Source of the DNA: Globisporangium splendens
Lineage: Eukaryota > Oomycota > Peronosporomycetes > Pythiales > Pythiaceae
Length of the DNA stretch: 64,000 nucleotides
Reading direction: 5' to 3'
NCBI GenBank assembly: GCA_006386115.1
Contig: VFIW01000007.1
Span: 716,693 to 780,692, forward strand
A program made the translations under genes and the position numbers. The notes below the pieces were generated by a model. It did not search any database. It had not been told where the DNA came from and was given only the letters and a program-made list of their open reading frames with translations. Below are positions 31,450-42,065 of the stretch, piece by piece (the stretch's first letter is position 1; each line of letters opens with the position of its first letter).

Positions 31450-34297
31450 TCAAGATTCTAAGAGGAGATCTGGTGACAGCGGCTGTGGCGGAGACCTGTT
31501 TTTTCAGCAAAGAAACGACAATGGCAGAAAGAACGAAGGAGTGTTTTTGTATGTGAGAAAAGAGACAAATGGATGGTAAAGATGAGTGAATAAAGAGAGC
31601 ACCAATATATGCATATATGTGAATAAATCGAAAAGCTCTCATTGCATACCTGTAATCGATGGTCTTGCACTGCTGGTCGTGGCATTTCTGGTACACGACG
31701 CGCTGGTCGAGGTCGACGACAAACATGACGTTGTTGCTCTTGTGCGCGCGCCGAACGTTCCAGCACCAGCGGTTGCGCGCCATTTGGTAGATGATCATCC
31801 ATGGCTGCTTCGCTTTCTGCTGGCGCAGCTCCTCATGTTGTGGGAAATCGTCATTGGGATTGTCTGATGGCAGGACGACATTGTCAACATTGTCGAAGAG
31901 CATGTGAATTGTGCGGATCTCACCCTGCACGCCGCCAGTATTTGCAATTGTCAGAATGAACGCGTCGAGCTTTGGGAACATCGAGCGCCGGCATTCCACT
32001 GATGAGCTGTGTGTATTGCGCCGATATACTGACGATCGCCGTTCTCCATAAGCCCTTGTGGCCGCGTACTCTGCGTCGCAATGCAAAAGCCGAGGATGAG
32101 GTTGCTTTTTTGCTTCGAAATGGGTTTCCACGGCGGACAAAGTTGGAAATGGACACACCAAAGTCTGGAGAAAGAGATTTCGATCCAGCCAATCATTTCC
32201 AGCAGCAGTAGTAGTAGTAGTAGCTGCTGCTTGATTTTGTATCGTAGGCGTGGGCTTGAGGATCGCATCGCGTCGGTATTTGGATGAGCCAAGGACGCGG
32301 AACATGCGGTTGCGCGTGTACACGCCGACATCGATAAATAATTGCTTGGTGCTGAGGTTGTCAGTGTTGTTGGACTCGGGATGGCCATCGTTTAGTGGTC
32401 GTTGTTGCCCCGTACTTACATGAAACGGAGATGCGTCATTGATTTCATCAACTTGCTCATAGGGATTCTCGACCAGGTCGTGGACGAACTCGCGGATAAA
32501 CTACATTGAAAGAGAGTGCATAAATACACGATGATCACTATGAGTACAGCCCAACCAGCATAAATAAACAAAGCCAACATGAAATGATTCTGAGGATGCA
32601 CTCACATTACCAGCGTGGATGTTGTCTGCGAACAATTCGCCGTGAGGCAGGTGAAACTGGCAGTAATATATTCCAATAAGCATACAATTTGAGAAAAAAA
32701 AAAAGAGAGAAGTGAGTGTCAGCGAGCCATGCAAATCGCACACGAGGCCACAACTACTGTACAAACTCCATACGATCAGATGACGACTGAACTTGGCGTT
32801 TGTCGACGAATCCAGTTGGATAATCGCCTCTCGCGTCGCGTGAATGCCGTATTTACGCTGTTTTCGCCCACAGCAAGACAACCAAAACGAAAGTGAGCAC
32901 ATGCCAAATACGTAGACTCAGAGACCCCGCGAAGAAAGAACAGCACCACGCACGTATAACTGGAGTTGCACAAGCGACACGAGTCGTTCGACCAGCTCGT
33001 CACCATTTACTCGGAGATTGTACGCTTTCTTGAACTCTAAAGCACACGAAATCCAAGTCAAATCGCAATCACACCCGTTAGCCTTTGGACAACTCTCATT
33101 TCACAAGTTCACATTTCCACTTTACCTAGATCAAAATACAGGCGACATGGCACACCCTCACGAATGATCTCGTATACATGGCGCTGATCGGGTTTTGTGC
33201 TCATGTAATTCTCCCAAAAGCTCTCAAAGCTGCTCACGAGGAACCGCCGCGTGCCTTCACGGGCGTCCTCAAATGAGAACACACGCGGTTCTTCCAGTTG
33301 TATGTCGTCCTGAACATGATAATGACGCCACATTCGCTGCCGGAACGCACGGATTTGGTCGACAAACTCGAACGCTTCTTGCTGCCGCGGGAACACGGAC
33401 GACACGGCTGCGGTGCCTTCCAATTGGCACAGAAACGACGTCGAGACGCGGAATTGGAGCTTCTCGTAGAAGCGTTTCCATGTCGATTCCGACTCATTTG
33501 CATGCTCTGAAACTGGTGTGGGTGGTGCCATCGTCATTGTTGAGACCGCATCGTTGCGTCCATAGAAAGTGGACGCTGTGAGCGTCTTCCGGCGCTTGGC
33601 GCGAATGCTCGCACTAGGACGCTTGCCTTGAACAGTGGCGCTTGTGTGAGCGGCTTTTTGAATTGTAGCGCGAGAGAGCAGCTCGCGGGCGCTTGTGGTT
33701 AACGGCACATCGGCGAACCACTCGTGGAGAACTGTGAGGAATGCCGTCGCAGTCTCAATGGAGCCGACAGTGTAGAGATCACGATCATCTGGTTGCTGTC
33801 CTGACTGGAGAAGGCGCGCCAAGCTATCGAAGAAGTAGCACTGCTGCAGGGACTCGCCAACATCGATGCTCACCAACACGGTTGTAGACAATGGCGAAGG
33901 GCTAAACACAAACAAACACACCGCCACATTAGCCATACTGAGTCATTGTGCACGCAGCCACTGTCTTAAGCAGCATGTACGTATATTCGCACCTGTAGAT
34001 GGAGAAGCAGCGGAGGTCTTCACTCGGCAAAAACAACGTCGCATTCCCGTCGTTACCGTCCGTTCCTCTGCTGCTTGGGTCGTTGCGCACGAGGAAGACG
34101 CCACTTTGCGGCGACGTGCGTCTGATCCAGAGCTGCAAACGCCCAGAGAGCACGTCCAGCGCATGGTCAGTGGCGTCTGCGATGACCTCGAGTGCCGTGG
34201 AGCGCGGCCCCGTCCACACGCGACACGCGCATTCAAACACCGCGCACGACGCAAGGTGGTGCTTGAGCATCCAGGAAAAAAGTTCGCATTGCGCCAT
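31450..34297 (-). CDS. PRIMPOL: PrimPol DNA primase-polymerase with N-terminal extension
   Basis: Eight exons: 34297-33993, 33901-33126, 33036-32954, 32857-32774, 32656-32606, 32500-32420, 32344-31650 and 31495-31450; 706 residues. All phases agree. Archaeo-eukaryotic primase motifs: YFDLE at 357-361 (metal-binding DxE, formed across an intron), FSRHLI (motif II His), FIDVGVYTRNRMFR (motif III). The C-terminal zinc motif keeps the human spacing: Cys654, His661, Cys681, Cys686 (NRWCWNVRRAHKSNN ... KCHDQQC). PrimPol reprimes DNA ahead of stalled forks in nucleus and mitochondria. The human enzyme begins close to its WRLF-type segment; here about 200 extra residues precede the equivalent STWKRFYEK. 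They are unrecognised. The last exon (LSPDLLLES) is short and acidic, where the human protein has RPA-binding motifs. Confidence 0.93.
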
Positions 34298-34551
34298 GCG
34301 AATCACACAACAGACTGTGTGTGCCACACATTCTCAACCACGATTGGTGGAAATGATCAAGTGCAGTCCATTTATTGGTTAGAATCCAGTATTTCAGATT
34401 TAAAGTTGACTTTCAACAAATGATAATTCGCAAACTGGGTTATTCCAGTATACCATTGGTTAAAATAAAGTGTGCGACCTATCAGCTTGCCTTGAAAGGT
34501 CGTAATGCAAATTGACGCAATGGCCATACAGCCCAAGAGGAAGCGAGCGAG

Positions 34552-35902
34552 ATGAGCGACGAGATGGAGGCGATCGTGCTGGACAACGGCTCGGGCGTGC
34601 TCAAGGCGGGGCTCTCGGGCGAGGACACGCCGCGCACCATGCTGCCTGCCTGCACCGGCAAGGTAAAGAACCCCGAGTAGTTCGCGGCGTAGGCGCCGAC
34701 CGCGCAGCTCAAGACCGATCTGCGCGGCGGCGGCGCGACCTTCGTGGGTGCCGAGTGCCAGCAGTTCTGCGAATACCTGGGCGTCGTGCACCCGATCTCC
34801 CGCGGCGTCGTCGAGGACTGGGACGCGCTCGAGCGCACCTGGGAGTACGTCTTCACGCACGAGCTGCGCGTCAACCCCGAGACCACGACGCTGCCCGTAA
34901 GATCGCTTTTCTCGATGCATACATATGGCGCATGGGAGTGGACTAAGCCGCTTGCGTGCCTATATGCAGATTTTGTGCACGAGCTCGCCCGCGGGTTCCA
35001 AGCAGCAGCAGGAAAAGATGGCGCAGATCCTGTTCGAGTCGCAGAAGGCGTGCGGCTTTTACTTTATGCAGCAGTGCGTGCTGTCGCTGTCGCTGTTCGC
35101 GTCGGGGCGCACGCGCGGCATCGTCGTGGAGATTGGCCATGGCTCGAGCCACGCGATCCCGATCTTTGAAGGCTACGCGCTGCCGCATGCGGCGCTGCAC
35201 TGTCAGGTGGGTGGCATGGACATCAGCCACCGACTGTACAAGCTGCTCACAAAGCGCGGTCACTCGTTCCACTCGTTCCAGCTGCACACGATCCACAAGA
35301 TCAAGGAGGCCACATGCTTCATGGGTTCCAGGAGCGATCGCGCGGCAATTTCGTCATCTCACGGAAGCGGTCACAGCCAGAGCAACAACAGCACCGTTGC
35401 TGACGACGGCAGCAAGCCATTTGAGCTCCCCGATGGCACGATCCTCCAGGTCGACCGACAGACGCGCATGCTTCCCGGTGACGTGCTCTACCAGCCGCAG
35501 GACCTCGGCGACGAGCATCCACTCATGCTTACAAAGCAGTCGACGACCAAGGGACTCCATGAATACGTGGCCGAGTCTATCGCGATGTGCGACAAGGATC
35601 TGCAGAAAGATCTGTGTGCAGCTGTGGTGCTCGCAGGCGGCACGACCATGCTCCCTGGCTTCTCCAAGCGCTTCCAGGAGGAGATCCAGACGACCAAGAG
35701 CCTGGGTGCTGCCACTAGCACCATGGGCATCGTGCCAGACCCGTACGTGCGCGAGCGCGGGTACAATGCGCAGCGCAAGATCGCAGCGTGGGTAGGCGGC
35801 TCCATGTTTGCGTCGCTGTCGACGTTCCGCGACATCCACATCACCAAGCAGGAGTGGGAAGAGTACCACGAGGCCATTCTCGACCGGAAATGCTTTGGAT
35901 AG
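34552..35902 (+). pseudogene. Actin-like/actin-related protein gene with two in-frame TAG codons
   Basis: Exons 34552-34896 and 34970-35902 with a 73-bp intron (CCC|GTAAGA ... ATGCAG); about 425 codons against 375 for actin. Actin signatures: VLDNGSGVLKAGLSGED near the start, GYALPHA, AGGTTMLPGFSKRFQEEI, WVGGSMFASLSTF and a terminal RKCFG. A Ser-rich insert of about 40 residues follows KEATCFM. Two TAG codons at 34678-34680 and 34690-34692 interrupt exon 1, yet no other damage is seen. Both stops lie in a 30-nt block (34663-34692) that begins GT and ends AG and keeps frame if removed. The second phosphate loop reads EIGHG where actin has DSGDG, so ATP hydrolysis is doubtful. Either a young pseudogene or an actin-related protein with an extremely short intron. 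Confidence 0.75.
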
Positions 35903-36119
35903 CAAGCACAAAAGCATAAAACAAAAGATTCACAATGCCAACACTGGTTCATATATACTAATAAAAGCTATAAGAGCGTTGCTGCGACATGGAGAAGATC
36001 TTTGACGGATTTCGCGTGCAGGGGGGACGGATATCTTACTCGACAAAATACATATACAGGAGCGAGCGTGGGGCTGACGGGGGAGGAAGGTGCTCTGGAA
36101 CATGGAGCTGTTTGCTTGC

Positions 36120-36450
36120 TTAGCATCCGCAGGGCGGACGCATGGCGTACTGCATGAAGTGGAGCATCAGCAGAAACATCATCACCATGTTCAGGTTGCT
36201 GTCTGCACACGATAAAACACACATATACACACATTCGCATATCCACAAGTGAGCAACTACATGTTCGCACCGAACACACAGCAAATCCACACAAGCACAT
36301 ACCGCCAAAGATGTTGTGCTCCTGCTGCTCCTGCTGTTGCTGCTGCTGCTGCGCGACCGCGTCGCTCTGGTCGCCACTTGCTTGGTCGCGGTTGTGAGGC
36401 GCGCGCGAACCCCCAGAGACCGAGCACGACGGCGTGCTGGCGTTTTCCAT
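36120..36450 (-). CDS. Small poly-Gln protein with C-terminal membrane segment
   Basis: Two exons: 36450-36303 and 36202-36120, with a 100-bp intron (G|GTATGT ... GTGCAG); 76 residues. The first half is Ser/Gln-rich with a run of seven Gln; the spliced second exon gives NLNMVMMFLLMLHFMQYAM then RPPCGC, a hydrophobic stretch close to the C-terminus with two terminal Cys. This is the layout of a tail-anchored protein. It is too short for ordinary gene finders. I do not recognise the family. The 3' end is convergent with the actin-like gene, 217 bp apart. Confidence 0.65.
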
Positions 36451-36818
36451 CTTGTCTTATGTGAGCTTGAGCTTGGGGACTTGATTGTGGTGTTCTCGGA
36501 ACAAACACACACAGCGCTTCACTCTTGCGACTGGTTCTCAGATTGATGCTGTGGGCACCGACTTGAGGACGACCGCAAAAAGGCTGTTTGATGGGTTTGC
36601 TCCACACAATCTCCAAGTGTGTGCTGCCGACTGCAGCGCACGGTGCACTGTGCACAACCCTAGTGGTCTGTGATTGGACAGCGCTCTCAGGTCTGAGTAT
36701 TCCGATTCTGATGCCAGGAGGCTTTCAGTTTGAAGCATTTCCATCAATTTGTAAAGCCGTGTTTAAAGTTGTGGTGCACTTTGAAAGAGATCATAGGAAG
36801 TCATGTCTGTGCTGTGTC
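36451..36818. other. Intergenic: promoter of the small poly-Q gene
   Basis: No coding frame or repeat recognised. It ends where the Crypton relic begins. Confidence 0.5.
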
Positions 36819-38390
36819 TCAGCTTTGTCCGAAAGTGACTGAAAGTTTGTGTGTCCAAATGTCCGACTCCAGGTAAGCGAGCAGAGAATCGAGTGTGAGT
36901 TGGTGTGCAACGCGATGGGCTTCAAACGCTGCGACTGCTCCATCGAGAGGAACGCCTGACTGAGCAGCTCGGTGAGTCGCGTCGATAATGCGTTTTCGGC
37001 GATGGCAAAACTTACTTTCACCAGCACTTTTACGCCACGTTGCTCCATGGTTTCGATCCAGTTGTGTAGCAGATGGCCCACCTTGAAAACCAGTGCACCA
37101 TTCTTCCGACAGGTCAGGCACTGTTGATATGTTCCGGTTCGTTTTGTACAAGGCGGGACTGGCGCTTGCTTGCAAATCCTGGGAAGTCGTGGCGTGGCTA
37201 CCGCCCCTCCAGTTGATAGACCGTGAGATCGATGCATCTCCCGACACCAACTGCGTGACCCGCTGCTCGATGATGTCGATGCGTGACTTTACGGCTGCGA
37301 CCTCACTCTTGATTGTCGTTGTCAGCTGAGAGTGCTGGACCTGGAGATGATCAACCAGCTGGAGCACTGTTTGCTTTAGCGACAGAGATGCAGGCATCTC
37401 AATAGTTGATTGAGCAGCGACAGCCTCCGCAGCGCACGTTTTGCACACCTTTGACGTAAAAAGAGGAGCCCTCCATATCGGATGAGCAGGATACAGCGGC
37501 ATCAGCTGCACCGAATCATGTACCAACACTACGCTAAACACTCGAGCAATGTGAGAAATCCGCCTGTCGTGATATTTTGTTCGCCGAGTGCCATGCATTT
37601 GTTCCAGTAGAGATCAACAAACGGAAATACACTGCTTGCTAGTGAACTTGGAGCTTCCTTTGCAGCGCGTTCCAAGAAAAAGCTGTGTCGGTCGGGAGCA
37701 AAGCCAGCAACTGATCGCATTCCTTGAGTAGCTTGATGCTGTACCACGCTTCAGCTTGTAGAAAATCGGGCAGCGGTTCTTGTTCAACTATCCATCTCCA
37801 AAACATGTACAACGCCAACGCTCCGATAGGGCATACCTCGACGTTCTTGTGGCGCATGCAGGAGCCAAATCCACTCTTTCCAAGCTGATTGGTTTTGCCT
37901 TGGTCCATCAACAGCACCGAAGTCCTGCGTTCACTGTACCCTTCGTCTTCGAGCAAAACACTGAACAGATCGGATAGCTCCAGGTTCTGTGGCGAGTCAC
38001 CACGAAGTAAGCATGCGTGCAACAACTCGTGGCACAGGCGATTTCTTTAATCCACTCGATTGTTTTGCTCAAAATAGCAGTGGGTGATTGCCGCGTGATC
38101 AGCGGAAGTGGAGTATCCACCGAGCAAAGTTCCAACCCCTCTGTCAACGAATCGCTGCCTTGCTTTTTCATGCTTCTCCCGTCTCAAAGTTGTCAACAGC
38201 GAAGCGATAGTGGCATTGCGGGGGTGCGGCAGATTGTTTGCTCCTCTTGCAACTTGGATCTTTGTACATGTCGGTAAGTGCTGCAACGTGCAACTCTCTA
38301 GTTGGCATTCCGATAGTTTTTGGAGTGCCGTCTCCATTTCTCCTGCGTGATGGTCTGTCCATGACCTCTTCATGAAGAAAGAGATGCAAC
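36819..38390 (-). mobile_element. Inactivated Crypton-type tyrosine-recombinase element
   Basis: Four minus-strand pieces, in the order of one protein but in different frames. About 38200-38050: RQRFVDRGVGTLLGGYS. About 38025-37730: LLRGDSPQNLELSDLFSVLL, GKTNQLGK, CPIGALALYMFWRW and EAWYSIKLL. About 37720-37530: MRSVAGFAPDRHSFFLERAA and SSVFPFVD. 37500-36819: LMPLYPAHPIWRAPLF, NISTVPDLSEEW and ESKFCHRRKRIID. This order is known from oomycete Crypton recombinases. About 90 residues are missing between the second and third pieces, which is where the catalytic His-x-x-Arg and Tyr should be. With the frameshifts, the element is dead. No terminal repeats seen, as expected for Cryptons. Confidence 0.85.
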
Positions 38391-38586
38391 TTCGGGCCTC
38401 CTTCCTCTCTTCTCTTCCTGAAAGATTGATTTCAAACTGTTTTGAGTATTCGTGTGTCTTGGTTCCAACACTGACAATGTCCCTCTCTATAGAGACACTA
38501 GCAGAGAAAACCCGAACCCCAGTATGATAACCTGAGATTAGTTCCTGCGGCTTGTCATTATTGAACGAGCAGCCAACAGTGCGGAA

Positions 38587-41500
38587 ATGGACGCGAGCAG
38601 CTCCGAGAGTGCGGACTTGGGTGTCGGCGTCACCGCATCTGGCGCTGATGCAGTGTCTCACATGGTGACAGCGCCTTCTTCTGTCTCCCCTGATGCAGGT
38701 GCAGGTGCCGCCCACGTTGGTGAATCTCACCCTGAGTCTCTCGGAGATGAACACGAGCACCATGAGCACGGCGAACACGACGACGACGACGACGACGTGC
38801 ATGGCGACGCAGCGTCCGTCGCTGCGAACGCGATCGACGGGAAGAAGACCGGGCGTCCCGTGCACCCGCTCTGGGCGCATTTCCACCGCGGCGAGAAGCG
38901 CAACCGGTACCACTACCATGCGTTCTGCATCTACTGCGTCGCGCGATACGGCGCCGAGCACGTCGCACCGACACGCGGAGTCTCGAGCGACATGCTGCGC
39001 CACGTCGAAAAGTGCACGAATTGTCCCCGCAAGGTCGTTGAGAGCATCAAAGACGTGTGTGGCCGTCGAGACGCCGTGCGGTTCGATCGGTACCTGAAGA
39101 AGAAATCGGACTCGGGTGAGGGGGATTTGCAGCAAGAGCTGGACGGCAGCGTCGCGAATGGAGGCGAGCACGCATCTGGCGAGGTTCATCATCATCACCA
39201 GATGCAGCAGCAGCATCGGGGGCATGGCCAGATGAGCGAGGCAACAGATATGACACAAAGCGAGCATTTTGACCCTCAGTCGCACCATTTGCAGCACTAT
39301 CAACCAGACCATCATGGCAAAGAGCAGCAGCTCATGGTTGAGCCCAACGCCGGCGCAGAGGCAGCAGATGCGCGCTTGCAACACCAGCACACTGACAACA
39401 TCAGCATTCAGCCGCCACAGACCAGCAACACAGACCGAGATTCCAGTAATACGACGATGCCGCACGCCAGCATGAACGGTACTAGTTCACATTCTTCAGC
39501 GCTGCCTCGAAGTAGTACTGGTGGTACGAGTGGAAGCCACTCAAGTCATGCACATCACTTGGGCAAGCATTCTCTGCGCACAGCATTCGAGTCGAGTCAC
39601 GCCAGCGAAAGTGCCGGCCGTCATCACGTTTCTCTCAACGCGAGACTCCAGCCAGAACAGCAGTCGAATGCGGTCCACGGAGACACGACGCACGCAACCA
39701 AGCGACTCCGCGCTTCAGCAGCCGCTTCGTCCAGCAGAAACAGCAACTTCAATAGAGTCGCTGCTATGGAATGGAAGACCGAGATGCTGCAAGCTACTGT
39801 CGCCGCAGGTCTCCCATTCCACGCGTTTGAGAATGCCGACTTCCAAGAGCTTCTGCAGTACATGGTTCCCAATATTCGTGACCATACCATCCCGGAGATG
39901 CTCATGAGTATTAAAGACCCGCACTTTCTCACCGATGCCGCGAGCCGCCTCGCGCAAATCCAGCTGGACCGCGTCAAACAAGGCATGCATAATTCGACGA
40001 TCAAGGGCGGACTCACGCTCAGTATCAACTGCTGGTCCACGCTCGATCTGCAGCAGCTTGTCGCGTTCACGCTCGTGAACTCCAACGGCGAGTCCGCGTG
40101 TGTCTGTGTGCTCGACATGGGGACAACGCAGTCGCAAACGCAGACACAGGACGTCCCGCACACGTACAGCGCGACGCAATTGGCGATCGAGATTGAAAAA
40201 GTGCTCGTGAAACTCGACTCGCTGCGCATATGCGTCATGGGCATTGTCGCCGACTCGATTGTTGCACTTAACGCCGCGCGGTGCGTGTGCTACGGCATGG
40301 AGAAGCGCCAATCGCTGCTCGTCGTGCCGTGCTTTGCGCGGCAGCTGAGTCTTCTCGCGGGCAGTCTGCTGACTCACGCGCGGTTCCACGGCGCTGTTGG
40401 CCAGATGATCGAGATCGCGTCGTATTTCTCGAATGCATCGCTCGCGAGCGTCCTGAAGGTAGTTAGTGGCGACGACTGTGCGCGCATCCCACTGCCGAAC
40501 CGCGAGAACTGGTTCTCGTTTCTCGAGTGCATCACGGCGATGTTGAAGTATTGCGACGTCGTGACGGCGATCTGCAGCTCCCACTCTACTGCTGCTAGCA
40601 GCAACAGCCCTGAGGGGGAGCTGCCCGGAGCGGTGGGCGTGCGTATTCCGCATCGACTAAATAAACTCGTGTTTGCCGACGAAGGCAAGCTCTGGAAGAT
40701 GCTGCAGGAACTGCACACGCTGCTGCTGCCGCTCAAGGAGACGTACATGCTCGCGTTTCAGCACAAAGCCAAATGCAGCAATCGAGACAACGACACCTCT
40801 CAGCAGACGACGAAGGACCACCACGAGACCGAGTTTGCACCAGCACATGGCCTCACACTCGCGCACCTAATGTACCAACTCGCGCGCATGAACCAGCAGT
40901 ACGCCGGACTCGTGGGCACGCAGCATGAAGCGCTGGCGCAGATGATGCAAACGCGACTCAATGCCACATGGCACCGGTACGAGATGCCCGTCATGGTGCT
41001 CGCGTACGTGTTCAACTTCCACTTGGACACGTCATTTTTGAATACTGAGAGCGCCACGAACGCGTTCCAGTGGGACACGATCGCGTCGTATTTCCAAACG
41101 TACTTCAGCAACTGGTTTCAGCAGCAAAAGCGTCCACCTTCGGGCGACGGTCAAGGTAGCAACAACGACAGTGGGGATGGACCAAACACGCTGTCTATCG
41201 ACAAGGTCCACGAGATCTTTCGCGCGTACAAGACCAACCAGTTCCCGTTTGACGCCGACACGACGAGCGATTACGTCGATGTGTCGTCGTTCTACTCGTT
41301 CGTGTCCGATTCGCACCCCGAGATCTGCGCGCTCTGCTGTCGCATGTACGCGATCGCGCTACTCTCGGCGGATGTGCCGCGGATCGTGCGTGGCATCGGG
41401 TTTGTGCCCACGGCGACGACGACGCTGACGACCAAGCAACCCGAGAGCGTCGAACTGCTGTTGCACGTCGGCTTTGCGCCGAGCGTGGAGCTGTTTGAGC

Positions 41501-41970
41501 ACCATCGTCCGCGACTAGAAGATGGAGAGAGTGCAGGGCGGCTTAGCACTACTGAGAGCGACGATCCTCTCACTGCACTGAATGCGATCATGGGTGGCTG
41601 CCATCCGGACGAGGTCTTTTGGAACGACGACGTGTGGGACGAGTTTGCGACCGAGTGGCGCAGTTTCCTGGACCACGAGCTCCAAATGGACGAGTTTGAC
41701 GCGATCACGCAGCAGCTGCTCCATCACCACCATACTACGACTGGCACCAACGAAGCTGAACTGTCGCTGCAGCTTTTACCGCTGCTGCAGGGCAGAAAGA
41801 TCCCCCTTGACGACGTGTTTCGAGGCACACTCGCGCCACTTTCGACGACGGGAACAGCAGCACCAACGGCAACAACGAGGGTATCTTCGGGTGATCCGCC
41901 ACGTTCGACTGGGAACGGAAATGAGGATACGGAAGACGACGACACCGGCGTGCTGTCCATGGAAATGTAG
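38587..41970 (+). CDS. BED-type zinc-finger, hAT-transposase-like protein (probably domesticated)
   Basis: Single intronless exon, 1,127 residues. A BED-like finger lies at about 95-160 (PLWAHFHRGE, CIYCVARYG, MLRHVEKCTNCP). A His/Gln-rich disordered stretch follows (about 200-360, with HHHH and QQQ runs). From about 395 a hAT-like RNase H fold is suggested by TIPEMLMSIKDPHFL, GGLTLSINCWST, VAFTLVNSNGE and CVMGIVADSIVALNAARC. No clear acidic catalytic triad or C-terminal hAT dimerisation motif is evident, and no terminal inverted repeats or target duplications are visible. An intact long frame without transposon ends suggests a host-adopted transposase, perhaps a DNA-binding regulator. It starts about 200 bases from the Crypton relic. 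Confidence 0.7.
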   Translation: MDASSSESADLGVGVTASGADAVSHMVTAPSSVSPDAGAGAAHVGESHPESLGDEHEHHEHGEHDDDDDDVHGDAASVAANAIDGKKTGRPVHPLWAHFHRGEKRNRYHYHAFCIYCVARYGAEHVAPTRGVSSDMLRHVEKCTNCPRKVVESIKDVCGRRDAVRFDRYLKKKSDSGEGDLQQELDGSVANGGEHASGEVHHHHQMQQQHRGHGQMSEATDMTQSEHFDPQSHHLQHYQPDHHGKEQQLMVEPNAGAEAADARLQHQHTDNISIQPPQTSNTDRDSSNTTMPHASMNGTSSHSSALPRSSTGGTSGSHSSHAHHLGKHSLRTAFESSHASESAGRHHVSLNARLQPEQQSNAVHGDTTHATKRLRASAAASSSRNSNFNRVAAMEWKTEMLQATVAAGLPFHAFENADFQELLQYMVPNIRDHTIPEMLMSIKDPHFLTDAASRLAQIQLDRVKQGMHNSTIKGGLTLSINCWSTLDLQQLVAFTLVNSNGESACVCVLDMGTTQSQTQTQDVPHTYSATQLAIEIEKVLVKLDSLRICVMGIVADSIVALNAARCVCYGMEKRQSLLVVPCFARQLSLLAGSLLTHARFHGAVGQMIEIASYFSNASLASVLKVVSGDDCARIPLPNRENWFSFLECITAMLKYCDVVTAICSSHSTAASSNSPEGELPGAVGVRIPHRLNKLVFADEGKLWKMLQELHTLLLPLKETYMLAFQHKAKCSNRDNDTSQQTTKDHHETEFAPAHGLTLAHLMYQLARMNQQYAGLVGTQHEALAQMMQTRLNATWHRYEMPVMVLAYVFNFHLDTSFLNTESATNAFQWDTIASYFQTYFSNWFQQQKRPPSGDGQGSNNDSGDGPNTLSIDKVHEIFRAYKTNQFPFDADTTSDYVDVSSFYSFVSDSHPEICALCCRMYAIALLSADVPRIVRGIGFVPTATTTLTTKQPESVELLLHVGFAPSVELFEHHRPRLEDGESAGRLSTTESDDPLTALNAIMGGCHPDEVFWNDDVWDEFATEWRSFLDHELQMDEFDAITQQLLHHHHTTTGTNEAELSLQLLPLLQGRKIPLDDVFRGTLAPLSTTGTAAPTATTRVSSGDPPRSTGNGNEDTEDDDTGVLSMEM

Positions 41971-42065
41971 GAGAATACTAGACACTCAGGTCACTTTGCG
42001 CAAATGCAACAGCAGGTTTTTGTTTTACGACACTGTATATGACACAACGACAAGCTCTTGCTCCA

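Noticed and set aside
38047..39465. 472-codon minus-strand frame across the hAT-like gene start
   Set aside because: Its N-terminal part is antisense to the BED/His-rich coding sequence; only the last part belongs to the Crypton relic.
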